Assembly (NCBI GenBank): GCA_022824685.1
Contig: JAJDZJ010000152.1
Location: 1 to 34,745, forward strand
Reading direction: 5' to 3'
Source of the DNA: Caldilineaceae bacterium
GTDB taxonomy: Bacteria; Chloroflexota; Anaerolineae; Caldilineales; Caldilineaceae
DNA length: 34,745 nt
Each line of letters opens with the position of its first letter. Position 1 is the first letter of the stretch. Under the pieces are notes generated by a model, which was given only the letters and a program-made list of their open reading frames with translations, did not search any database and was not told the origin of the DNA. This document shows positions 23,766-30,715 of the stretch, piece by piece. Both the position numbers and the translations under genes were made by a program.

Positions 23766-24902
23766 TCAGTCGGTGGCCACGGTGAGGGAGCGCACGCGGT
23801 CTTCGTCCCAGACGGCGCCCCAGCCGGGGCCGTCGGGCGGGGCGATGCGGCCGTCTTCGATGAGAGGCGCGTTGAGGAGACCCCACGCCTCGCCTTCGGC
23901 GCGCAGGTCGCGGGGACCGTATGCGCCGAAGAGTTCGAAGAAGTCGGTGTTGTCGATGCAGCAGCCGGCCGCGGCATGCCCGATCCCGTAGAGATGGCCG
24001 GGACCGTGCAGCTCGACGTTTGCGCCGCGTAGTTCGGCGAAGTGGGCCAGTTTGCGTACCAGGGTGAGGCCATGGCCTACGCGTGCGCGCAGCCGGTCGG
24101 TTGCGCCCTGGATGAGCCACTGGGCGGAAAGGTCCACGTCGTGGCAGAGCCGTTCGGTGGCCATGATGGGGATGGTGAGCGTGCGGCAGAGCTCCTGGTA
24201 CTGGTTCATCTTCTGTTCGTGCATCGGTTCTTCGAGCCAGACGTAGTCCAACTCCTCCATCGCTTTTCCCACTTCGATGGCCTCGCGCAGGGTATAAGAG
24301 CAGACGGGGTCGTTGAGCAGGTCGTAGTTGTCGCCTACGTTTTTGCGTATCTCGGTGAGCAGGGGGATATCGCCCTTGCCGCCCCGGTAGGTGTGCAGTT
24401 TGTAGGCGTTGACGCCGAAGGCGCGGCCGCGCTCGATGTGATCGAGATAGCCCTGCGGGGTCAGCTCGTGGTCGGTGAGGTAGACGGGCAGGCGGTCGCG
24501 CACGCGGCCGATGAGGGCGTAGACGGGCAGGCCGGCGGCTTTGCCGGCGATGTCCCAGAGGCAGTTGTCGAAGTCGCCGAACCAGCCGGGCTGCTGGTAG
24601 ACCCAGCGCGTGCCTTTGTGCAGCATCTGGAAGAGCCGTTCGCGGGCGAAGGGGCTTTCGCCGATGGCGTGAGTCTTGAGGATGTCGAGCTGGGCCCTGG
24701 TGATGGAGGCGGGGGCGACGCGGCCGGTGATGCCCTGGTCGGTTTCCACGTCGAGAATCTGCATCTGCATGGGTGTGGTCGAGGACAGGGGGGTGTGCGT
24801 GTACTGAATGCGGCGCAGGCCGGCGGTCTGTTTCAGCCGGTAGTCGGGTTGGGTGAGGGTTGGGTGTTGGAGTGTGCGGAGTTTGACGTCGGTGATTTTC
24901 AT
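23766..24902 (-). CDS. Enolase-superfamily protein, mandelate racemase/muconate lactonising type (copy A)
   Basis: Protein of 378 residues with an N-terminal capping domain and a TIM-barrel. Metal ligands D198 (LLNDPVCSY), E225 (WLEEPM) and E250 (IMATERL) are present; the first catalytic position is K168-L-H170 (AYKLHTY) instead of the common K-x-K. The WDIAGKAAGLPVYALIG segment (116-132) is the family signature. The C-terminus carries VELHGPGH near 297-303. It probably abstracts a proton alpha to a carboxylate, as acid-sugar dehydratases or racemases do, but the substrate is open. A close paralogue (copy B) lies immediately upstream in the same orientation, making a tandem duplication. There is no Shine-Dalgarno; a heptamer array begins six bases before the start, which may affect initiation. 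Ends cleanly in RSLTVATD. Confidence 0.92.
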   Translation of the reverse strand: MKITDVKLRTLQHPTLTQPDYRLKQTAGLRRIQYTHTPLSSTTPMQMQILDVETDQGITGRVAPASITRAQLDILKTHAIGESPFARERLFQMLHKGTRWVYQQPGWFGDFDNCLWDIAGKAAGLPVYALIGRVRDRLPVYLTDHELTPQGYLDHIERGRAFGVNAYKLHTYRGGKGDIPLLTEIRKNVGDNYDLLNDPVCSYTLREAIEVGKAMEELDYVWLEEPMHEQKMNQYQELCRTLTIPIMATERLCHDVDLSAQWLIQGATDRLRARVGHGLTLVRKLAHFAELRGANVELHGPGHLYGIGHAAAGCCIDNTDFFELFGAYGPRDLRAEGEAWGLLNAPLIEDGRIAPPDGPGWGAVWDEDRVRSLTVATD

Positions 24903-24907
24903 AACGG

Positions 24908-24933
24908 CAGTGGTCAGTGGTCAGTGGTCAGTG
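24908..24933 (+). repeat. TCAGTGG tandem heptamer array
   Basis: CAGTGG followed by TCAGTGG TCAGTGG TCAGTG: nearly four exact heptamers directly upstream of enolase copy A, occupying the place of its ribosome site. Confidence 0.9.
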
Positions 24934-26235
24934 AGGCGCTGGGTAGGCCCGGAGTTGGCGCCGTTTTAGCCCGCGCATGCGGGCATTGCTGGCGAACGCG
25001 CAGATTGCTCGAGAGGTCTGGTTAAACCATCTTGGCCCTTTGTTGAGCCTAGTGCTTTCACTAACGCGTGCCGGTAAATCCCCACAGTTCACTTCACTCA
25101 GTCGGTGGCGACGGTGAGGGAGCGGATGCGGTCTTCGTCCCAGGCGGCGCCCCAGCCGGGGCCGTCGGGGGGGCGCGATGTGGCCGTCTTCGATCAGGGG
25201 TGCGTTGATCAGGCCCCATTCTTCGCCTTCGGAGCGCAGGCGCTTGGCGTCGGCCTGGCCGAGAAGCTCGTAGAAGTCGGTGTTGTCGATGCAGCAGCCG
25301 GTATGGGCATGGACGAGCCCGTAGAGTCCGCCGGGCCCGTTCAGCTCGACGTTGGCGCCATGGAGCTCGGCGAAGTGGGCGAGTTTGAGGATCTGGGTGA
25401 GGCCGAAGGTGGCGCGGGCGCGCAGACGGTCTGTTGCGCCCTGGATGAGCCACTGGGCGGTGAGGTCCATGTCGTACATGAGGCGCTCGGTGGCCATGAT
25501 GGGGATGGTAAGCGTGCGGCAGAGCTCCTGATACTGGTTCATCTTCTGCTCGTGCATGGGCTCTTCGAGCCAGATGTAGTCGAGTTCTTCCATGGCGCGG
25601 CCGACTTCGATGGCTTCGCGCAGGTTGTATGAGCAGACGGGATCGTTGAGCAGGTCGTAGTCGTCGCCGACAGCCTTGCGCACGTCGGTCAGTATGGGGA
25701 TGTCGGCTTTGCCGCCTTTGTAGGTGTGCAGCTTGTAGGCGTTGACGCCGAAGGCGCGGCCGCCCTCGATGTGGTCGAGATAGCCCTGCAGGTCCATGTC
25801 GCCGCCGGTGAGGTAGACGGGCAGGCGATCGCGCACGCGGCCGATGAGGGCGTAGACAGGCAGGCCGGCGGCTTTGCCGGCGATGTCCCAGAGGCAGTTG
25901 TCGAATTCGCCGAACCAGCCGGGGTCCTGGTAGACCCAGCGGGTGCCCTTGTGCAGCATCTGGAAGAGCCGTTCGCGGGCGAAGGGGCTTTCGCCGATGG
26001 CGTGGGTCTTGAGGATGTCGAGCTGAAATTTGTTGATGGAGGTGGGGGCGATGCGGCCGGTGATGCCTTCGTCGGTTTCGACTTCCAGGATATGCGATTG
26101 CATGGGCGCGTCGATGGGCCGGCCGGTGTGCGTGTACTGAATGCGACGGAGGCCGGGCACCTGGATGAGGCGGTGGCGGCTTTGGGTAAGGGTTGGGTGT
26201 TGGAGGGTATGGAGTTTGACGTCGGTGATTTTCAT
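24928..26235 (-). CDS. Enolase-superfamily protein, copy B, frameshifted near its C-terminus
   Basis: Paralogue of copy A (same K-L-H, DPVCSY, WLEEPM and ATERL motifs), but with Asn replacing His in VELNGPGG. As read it has 435 residues and ends at 24928, because the frame shifts inside a run of seven C (25173-25167 on the minus strand). Removing one C restores PPDGPGWGAAWDEDRIRSLTVATD, matching copy A, with a stop at 25098-25100 and about 378 residues. The shifted tail (PRRPRLGRRLGRRPH...) is Arg-rich nonsense running into the spacer and the copy A heptamer array. So the true gene is probably 25098..26235; the shift is either a recent mutation or a homopolymer error. GAGG five bases before ATG 26235 serves as ribosome site. 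Confidence 0.88.
   Translation of the reverse strand: MKITDVKLHTLQHPTLTQSRHRLIQVPGLRRIQYTHTGRPIDAPMQSHILEVETDEGITGRIAPTSINKFQLDILKTHAIGESPFARERLFQMLHKGTRWVYQDPGWFGEFDNCLWDIAGKAAGLPVYALIGRVRDRLPVYLTGGDMDLQGYLDHIEGGRAFGVNAYKLHTYKGGKADIPILTDVRKAVGDDYDLLNDPVCSYNLREAIEVGRAMEELDYIWLEEPMHEQKMNQYQELCRTLTIPIMATERLMYDMDLTAQWLIQGATDRLRARATFGLTQILKLAHFAELHGANVELNGPGGLYGLVHAHTGCCIDNTDFYELLGQADAKRLRSEGEEWGLINAPLIEDGHIAPPRRPRLGRRLGRRPHPLPHRRHRLSEVNCGDLPARVSESTRLNKGPRWFNQTSRAICAFASNARMRGLKRRQLRAYPAPH
24969..24984. other. Hairpin in the enolase A-B spacer
   Basis: GCCCGC (24969-24974), loop GCAT, GCGGGC (24979-24984). It lies in the 165-base gap after the expected end of copy B. No T-run follows on the minus strand. 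Confidence 0.35.
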
Positions 26236-26250
26236 GGTGAACCTCAGAAG

Positions 26251-26306
26251 TCAGTGGCCGGTGGTCAGTGGTCAGTGGTCAGTGGTCAGTTGATAGTGTC
26301 CAGTGA
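26251..26306 (+). repeat. TCAGTGG tandem heptamer array
   Basis: Units TCAGTGG, CCGGTGG, then three exact TCAGTGG and a partial copy (26251-26291), with degenerate GATAGTG/CCAGTG units after it. It sits 15 bases upstream of enolase copy B, mirroring the array upstream of copy A. Confidence 0.9.
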
Positions 26307-26328
26307 TTAGGTACGGCGAGCAACGGGG

Positions 26329-27549
26329 TCATAGTGGCTGGGCTGACTGGAGGGACTCTGCTGCGAAGATGGTGAGGTGCAGCGTTTCGTCGATCCGTTC
26401 ATAGACCGGCGCTTTGCCGCTCAGGGCTGCGCTTTCGTCCAGAATGATGCCGACTCCTTCTCCTCGCCGCTCCAGGAAGTATCGCCTGGCGACTTTCCTG
26501 CCGACGTTGTCTTCAACTGTAATTTCAGATAGCAGGCGGGCCAGGAGCTCGTTGCGGGTTGCCTGGCCGTAGCGGAGCCGTTCCACGGTTAGTGTGTTGG
26601 CCAGCGCGCCTGGCGAACTCAGTTCCACTCTGTCGGCAAACATGAAGAGGCGGATTTTCGAGGCGGTCCTTGAATAGTCTCTGTGTACGACCGCGTTGAC
26701 CAGGGCTTCGAAGACTGCTCTCATGCTGTATTGGGGTTGTTCCGTTCTGCCAATGTCTTTACGTGCGGAGACCTGATTGTATCTTTCCACAAACTTATAG
26801 GCGTCCATGACTTGCCGGTCCAGTGGGCCTCTGAAATCCTTGGCGTCGATCTGGTAATTTGCATCCATTGTTTTGCCGCTATAGAAGACGGCCTGGATGA
26901 AACTGTTGTAGAGGTAGTCGTCGGGCCTGTCGTGGCACATGAGAAGGCCGGCGACGGAGGCTCTCAACTCGCACCCCTCACTGACCAAGAGAGCCCTCTT
27001 GAACAGCAGGTCTTCGATGTCATGCTTAGCAGTTTCCTCTGTCAAAAATCTCAAATATAAGTCTTGCCGAAGGGTGTCTTTTGTGGTACCTGGCACAAAG
27101 CGCCTATCGGGAGGCGTGATGCCAACTCGAGAACGACTCTGTTTCAGCCGGGCTAAGTATTCTGCGGGCATTGCTCGCATGCTGCTGCCCTGGCGAGAAA
27201 AGTAACCACCGGGACTCTTGTGAATGAACAAACTGCGGGGGATGTCTATCTTGAGCAGGTCCTTTCCCTCAAGACGCAGTTTTTGGGCAAATGTGGACGA
27301 AGACGGTTCAATGCTGTCCCGGCAGACTTCGAATACTGTCTTTTCGGCTTGGTACAGGTTGTGAGGGTCAAGACCAACAATTACGCCGTGGTCCTCCACA
27401 CCAATCAACAGCACGCCACCGCGGGCGTTGGCGAAGGCCGCTATCTCGTCAGCAAGGGCGTCTCTACGAGGGAGTTCCCTTTTGAATTCGATGGTGGAGT
27501 CTTCACCGAGACGAATTTTCTCGATTAGTTCGGACTGGCTGTCAAACAT
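26329..27549 (-). CDS. AlbA/Schlafen-type putative DNA-binding ATP-binding protein
   Basis: Protein of 406 residues. The N-terminal AlbA_2 (Schlafen-like) domain shows STIEFKRE (18-25) and DEIAAFANARGGVLLIGVEDHG (34-55). The C-terminal part holds a GHKL-type ATPase segment, FEALVNAVVHRDYSRTASKIRLFMFADRVELSSPG (280-314), matching HATPase_c_4 proteins annotated as putative transcriptional regulators or ATP-dependent helicase-like regulators. A role as a DNA-binding regulator or defence-type sensor is plausible but not shown. It is AT-richer than the enolases and follows a small antitoxin-like gene by 97 bases in the same direction. The start at ATG 27549 has only a weak GAAGAAT ribosome site. 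Length and domain order are normal for the family. Confidence 0.88.
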   Translation of the reverse strand: MFDSQSELIEKIRLGEDSTIEFKRELPRRDALADEIAAFANARGGVLLIGVEDHGVIVGLDPHNLYQAEKTVFEVCRDSIEPSSSTFAQKLRLEGKDLLKIDIPRSLFIHKSPGGYFSRQGSSMRAMPAEYLARLKQSRSRVGITPPDRRFVPGTTKDTLRQDLYLRFLTEETAKHDIEDLLFKRALLVSEGCELRASVAGLLMCHDRPDDYLYNSFIQAVFYSGKTMDANYQIDAKDFRGPLDRQVMDAYKFVERYNQVSARKDIGRTEQPQYSMRAVFEALVNAVVHRDYSRTASKIRLFMFADRVELSSPGALANTLTVERLRYGQATRNELLARLLSEITVEDNVGRKVARRYFLERRGEGVGIILDESAALSGKAPVYERIDETLHLTIFAAESLQSAQPL

Positions 27550-27646
27550 TGATGGATTCTTCAGATGAACACCCTGATCTCGCTAACTTTGAGCATCGAG
27601 ACAGGGCTAAAATCTGCCTGGGAAGAGGCTGCAAAAGGGAAGAGGT

Positions 27647-27865
27647 TCAGGGAGTCGGCGCTCGCTGCAGGTGTGACCATGCCGCTTCCTCCTCGGGACG
27701 ATTCCAGTCTTCAGCAAGAGCGGCTTCACCCAGCAAAGCGGTCTCAGAAACACATACTTTATCAGAGAGTATCGTTACAAATGCGCGCCGAGGCTCTGGA
27801 AGTTGGACGGGCTCCAGCAAGCGCACATTTCCTTGTTCATCAATTGTCGCTTCAATCGTCTGCAA
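27647..27865 (-). CDS. Antitoxin-like small protein (72 aa)
   Basis: Starts MQTIEATIDEQGNVRLLEPVQLPEPRRAFVTILSD, a short beta-strand N-terminus typical of AbrB/AF2212-like antitoxin-like proteins, and ends with ETALLGEAALAEDWNRPEEEAAWSHLQ, a pattern seen in small antitoxins that pair with PemK/MazF-type toxins. The start is TTG 27865 with GAGGGGG eight bases upstream. No intact toxin follows: the 97 bases to the AlbA gene are too short and carry stops in the expected frames. It may be an orphan or may regulate the AlbA-domain gene downstream. The function is inference from the sequence pattern; the coding status is supported by the ribosome site and lineage-like composition. Confidence 0.65.
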   Translation of the reverse strand: MQTIEATIDEQGNVRLLEPVQLPEPRRAFVTILSDKVCVSETALLGEAALAEDWNRPEEEAAWSHLQRAPTP

Positions 27866-27946
27866 CGTTTCTGCCCCCTCGCTGTGTCTGAAGCGCCTCG
27901 AGCATATTCGCTACCCTGACCACGAAAAATCAGTAATTCGAGATCC

Positions 27947-27975
27947 AGTGTACCTTTCTTTGACGCCATGCTCAA
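27947..27975 (-). promoter_or_regulatory. Weak candidate promoter for the antitoxin-like gene
   Basis: TTGAGC (27975-27970), 17-base spacer, TACACT (27952-27947) on the minus strand. The surrounding gene-free stretch 27866-28246 is AT-rich next to the antitoxin gene and G-rich beyond 28020, with a palindrome at 28082; I see no gene in it. Confidence 0.3.
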
Positions 27976-28081
27976 ACGACTTTGCGCTTCCTGTGGCATT
28001 GGCTAGTAGTCTGAACTGCAGGAGTTAAGGGCCAGGGGCTGGGAGCCAAGGTGGGGCGGGCAATCAAGGGAGAGACGAGGG

Positions 28082-28103
28082 GGGCGCCCACAAGGGGGCG
28101 CCC
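28082..28103. repeat. GGGCGCCC palindromic repeat pair
   Basis: GGGCGCCC occurs at 28082-28089 and 28096-28103, separated by six bases; each copy is self-complementary and the two also pair with each other. It resembles dispersed REP-type elements and lies after the PIN-domain gene. Confidence 0.55.
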
Positions 28104-28246
28104 TACAGGGGAGGCGGGGCGCGCAAACGAGGCGCGGCGAACATGTGAGGGGGCGGCGGGTGCGCGCATATGCCGCGGGGCGGGTATATGGCGGATCGAC
28201 TGGTCGAGATTCCTGCGGAGAAAGACCAGGGTAGAGATCTTCGCAG

Positions 28247-28783
28247 TCAAACCAGCATCTTCTTATTCGCGTTCAGAATAGGGACTGCTGAACCTTTGAA
28301 GTCGCCGTCATGCGTAATCAGTGTCAGCCCTTCTATTTTGCATAACTCCGTAATGACTTGATCATTGAAATCAAAGCCACCTGCCGCGTACTCGTCCAGC
28401 AGATCATTCATCTCCAGTCTAGCGAACCCGCTTTCTACTGGAGAACAGTGTTGCATAACCAGCTCGGCATCAGAAGCGATAGTTGGAGCGATCCGTTTGA
28501 ACTGTGTGCTGTTGCGATACCTTTTGAAGTCGATATTCGATCTTGAGTTTCGCCACATAATTCTGGCATAGCTGTTAATGAATTCTGAAACGATAAGAAC
28601 ATCTATATGGATGTGGCTCTTCGCGATAAGAATGCGCTTGAACGCCTGGGAGTAAGTCTTCACACGGTTCCGGACGGGCGACTGCTGCGGGCCATGCAGG
28701 AACAACCAGATATTCGCATCAAAAAACAGTCTATCTTCAGAACGAAAATTGTAGTTGCTCACCGACAGTGCTTTAATCGTCAT
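28247..28783 (-). CDS. PIN-domain protein, probable ribonuclease toxin
   Basis: Protein of 178 residues with PIN-nuclease acidic residues in order: D22 in LFFDANIWLF, E67 in VSEFINSY, D138/D141 in GFDFNDQVI and D159 in LITHDGDF. PIN proteins of this size are usually single-strand RNA endonucleases and often toxins. The start ATG 28783 is preceded by GGAGG and overlaps the upstream DUF4325 gene by 11 bases, so the two are translationally coupled; the longer frame to 28858 would lie inside that gene. There is no classic small DNA-binding antitoxin; instead the coupled partner is a STAS-like protein preceded by a decayed GHKL ATPase, so control by protein partner switching is a possibility. AT-rich composition suggests acquisition. 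Confidence 0.85.
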   Translation of the reverse strand: MTIKALSVSNYNFRSEDRLFFDANIWLFLHGPQQSPVRNRVKTYSQAFKRILIAKSHIHIDVLIVSEFINSYARIMWRNSRSNIDFKRYRNSTQFKRIAPTIASDAELVMQHCSPVESGFARLEMNDLLDEYAAGGFDFNDQVITELCKIEGLTLITHDGDFKGSAVPILNANKKMLV

Positions 28784-29135
28784 CGTCGTCCTCCAGCACT
28801 TCCCTAACCGCTTGATCAAACCTGTGGCGATCCTGAAAGTACAACTTGGCAGTTTCAACGACGCGCTTCAGCAGTGCCGCATCTTGGGGCTCTATGTCCT
28901 TGACCTTCAACAGGGACCGAACTTGGTCCTCGGTAAAGGTCCCATAAAGTTGACCAATCGCCGCATTAAGAAAGGCGGAAGTCATCGTTGAAACGTTTAG
29001 AAATGAGAGTGCAACGCGTCGATCCCTTCCAAAGGCGACGGCGAGGCGATCATGTACCTTCTGCCCATCGTCCGAGGCGACGCACAGGGGACTGCCCACA
29101 ACCTCATATACTGAAACTTTCGTGTCTTTCTGCAT
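28773..29135 (-). CDS. STAS-like DUF4325 protein
   Basis: Protein of 120 residues with the DUF4325 (STAS-like) pattern: an N-terminal strand (VSVYEVVGSPLCVASDDGQKVHDRL) and the core VALSFLNVSTMTSAFLNAAIGQLYG (41-65), where STAS proteins carry a phosphorylatable Ser/Thr region (STMTS). The C-terminus is helical and ends in EDDDDD, whose codons overlap the start of the PIN gene. Related STAS proteins act as anti-anti-sigma partners of GHKL kinases; here the neighbouring GHKL gene is broken. The start at ATG 29135 lies nine bases after the broken gene's stop. The acidic tail could contact the basic PIN partner, which is speculation. Confidence 0.8.
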   Translation of the reverse strand: MQKDTKVSVYEVVGSPLCVASDDGQKVHDRLAVAFGRDRRVALSFLNVSTMTSAFLNAAIGQLYGTFTEDQVRSLLKVKDIEPQDAALLKRVVETAKLYFQDRHRFDQAVREVLEDDDDD

Positions 29136-29144
29136 ACCGTTTTC

Positions 29145-29359
29145 TCAAAAGATGTCATCAACTTTCGATTCAGGAGATAAGATGTAGGTCTGTTCTGTCT
29201 TGAAAAGAACTGTCCGCAACTGAGGATTCCCATACTTGTGCTTGAGTGAAGCACGGCATTGCTGAATATCTCGAAAATACTTTCGCGGATTCTCTTCAGC
29301 AGCGCTTTCGACATTTCAGGCATCTCGGACATGTGCAAGAAATCTAGATTGCGGGCAAC
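29145..29359 (-). pseudogene. Remnant of a GHKL ATPase (HATPase) gene
   Basis: Starting right after the MFS stop, the frame reads ARNLDFLHMSEMPEMSKALLK then RIRESIFEIFSNAVLHSST and GILSCGQ, matching the N-box helix (E..NAV.HS) of RsbW-like ATPases. After about 29215 another frame reads LFKTEQTYILSPESKVDDIF to a TGA at 29147-29145, which looks like a natural C-terminus for this family. The N-terminal half of the protein and the ATP-lid region between the two pieces are missing, so the gene has lost its beginning and suffered an internal deletion or frameshift. It was probably the third partner of the DUF4325/PIN pair. Identification rests on pattern memory. Confidence 0.6.
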
Positions 29360-30628
29360 TCAGACGACTTCCCGCCTTCCTCTCATCACCCACAGCGTCC
29401 ACAGGATGGTGGGGACGACGCTGATGGCGGCCAGGAACCAGATGATGGAGGAGATGGTGAGACTGGTGTCGAGGGCGGCGCCGACGAGGCTGGAGGCGAG
29501 GGCGCTGCCGAGGTAGAAGAACATGAAGTCGCTGGCGAAGACGCGGCCGCGGACTTCGTCGGGGGCCATTTGGAGGAGCAGGTGGGTTGAGAAGACCCAG
29601 ATGATGCCGCTGCCGATGGAGCGCACGAATGAGCCCAACAGGACGATCGGGAGGCTCAGGAGAGGGGCTGTCACCATGATGCCGGCGATAGCGATTACAT
29701 AGCCGTATGCGATCCCTTCTTTGAGCGAGCGGGGATCGTCTCCTGTCAATTTGCGTGCCAGGATGGGGCCGAGGCCGGAGCCGACGCCGGTGAGGCCGAA
29801 CATGAGGCCCATGCTGATGCCGCCGCCCTGGCCTACGATAAAGACCTGCTGAGCGATCGCCACCTGGATTACCTGGAAGGCGGTGGCAAGGAAGAGAGCC
29901 ATGGACGCTTTCTGGAGGGCGACGATAAGGACGTCGAGGTGGGCGCGCAGATAGCGGAGACCGTTGAAGTACTGACGCACAGCCGCGGCGACGGTTTTGT
30001 CGGCGGCGGCGGATGCGAGTTTGGCGGGCATGCGCACCTGCGCGAGCAGGGCGGCCGAGAGCAGGAAGGTGAAGGTGTCGAGCACGAAGGCGGGATACAT
30101 GCCGAAGATGCCGGAGAAGAGTCCGCCTAGGGCGGCGCCGAGGGCAAGCATTACAGACCAGGTGGCGGAGCTGAGAGCGTTGACCGCGCCGAGCTCGTGG
30201 GGACTGGAGATGTCGGGCAGGATGGCGGTATGGGCGGGGTCGAAGAAGCCGGTCATCGCAATCTGAACGGCTGTCAGGGTGTACAGAATCCAGACGTCTC
30301 CGGGGTCGCGCACGAGGAGGATGGCGAGGACGACGGCGGCGCGGATGAGGTCGGATGCGATGAGGATGTGCTTTCGGTTGTAGCGGTCGGCTACGACGCC
30401 GGCGATTGGGCTGACGAGAAAGGGCGCGAGCATGCGGACGACGAAGAGTGAGCCGACGGCCAGTCCTGACTGGGTGAGCATGCCGACGAGCGCGGCGGAG
30501 GCGACGAGGTTGAACCAGTCGCCCAGCAGGCTGACGATCTGGCCGAACCAGAGGTAGCGAAAGTTGCGGTTGTCGCGGAGGAGGTCGGTGTAGCTTACGG
30601 CGGTCTGCGTCGTGGTATTTGCGGTCAT
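29360..30628 (-). CDS. MFS transporter (copy 1)
   Basis: Inner-membrane transporter of 422 residues with the usual 12 hydrophobic segments. The cytosolic loop 2-3 motif GVVADRYNRKHILIASDLIRA is the family signature of the MFS_3/enterobactin-exporter-like branch; LFGLTGVGSGLGPILARKLTGDD is the second-half equivalent. These proteins are typically proton-driven exporters; the substrate is unknown. It is the second of a tandem pair with copy 2, from which it differs in most of its length but shares a 106-base stretch of identical DNA near the 5' end. The start ATG 30628 has no Shine-Dalgarno. Its stop directly borders the decayed GHKL gene, suggesting that an insertion or deletion joined the transporter cluster to that module. 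Confidence 0.92.
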   Translation of the reverse strand: MTANTTTQTAVSYTDLLRDNRNFRYLWFGQIVSLLGDWFNLVASAALVGMLTQSGLAVGSLFVVRMLAPFLVSPIAGVVADRYNRKHILIASDLIRAAVVLAILLVRDPGDVWILYTLTAVQIAMTGFFDPAHTAILPDISSPHELGAVNALSSATWSVMLALGAALGGLFSGIFGMYPAFVLDTFTFLLSAALLAQVRMPAKLASAAADKTVAAAVRQYFNGLRYLRAHLDVLIVALQKASMALFLATAFQVIQVAIAQQVFIVGQGGGISMGLMFGLTGVGSGLGPILARKLTGDDPRSLKEGIAYGYVIAIAGIMVTAPLLSLPIVLLGSFVRSIGSGIIWVFSTHLLLQMAPDEVRGRVFASDFMFFYLGSALASSLVGAALDTSLTISSIIWFLAAISVVPTILWTLWVMRGRREVV

Positions 30629-30694
30629 GTCGTTTCGTTTCAGCGGCTGATGAGGATTAACTTAGCTTGTGCGGATCAACATACAGTAACAGAC

Positions 30695-30711
30695 TCCGGC
30701 AGGGAGCCGGA
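30695..30711 (-). terminator. Stem-loop after MFS copy 2
   Basis: TCCGGC (30695-30700), five-base loop, GCCGGA (30706-30711); on the minus strand it begins four bases after the copy 2 stop. There is no T-run downstream, so termination is uncertain. Confidence 0.4.
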
Positions 30712-30715
30712 AATT

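Noticed and set aside
24908..26306. CRISPR array
   Set aside because: The repeats are 7 bases with no spacers, and no cas gene is present.
27550..27646. Truncated PemK/MazF toxin gene
   Set aside because: Fragments such as SMLKVSEIRVFI are faintly toxin-like but are interrupted by stops in other frames; evidence is too weak.
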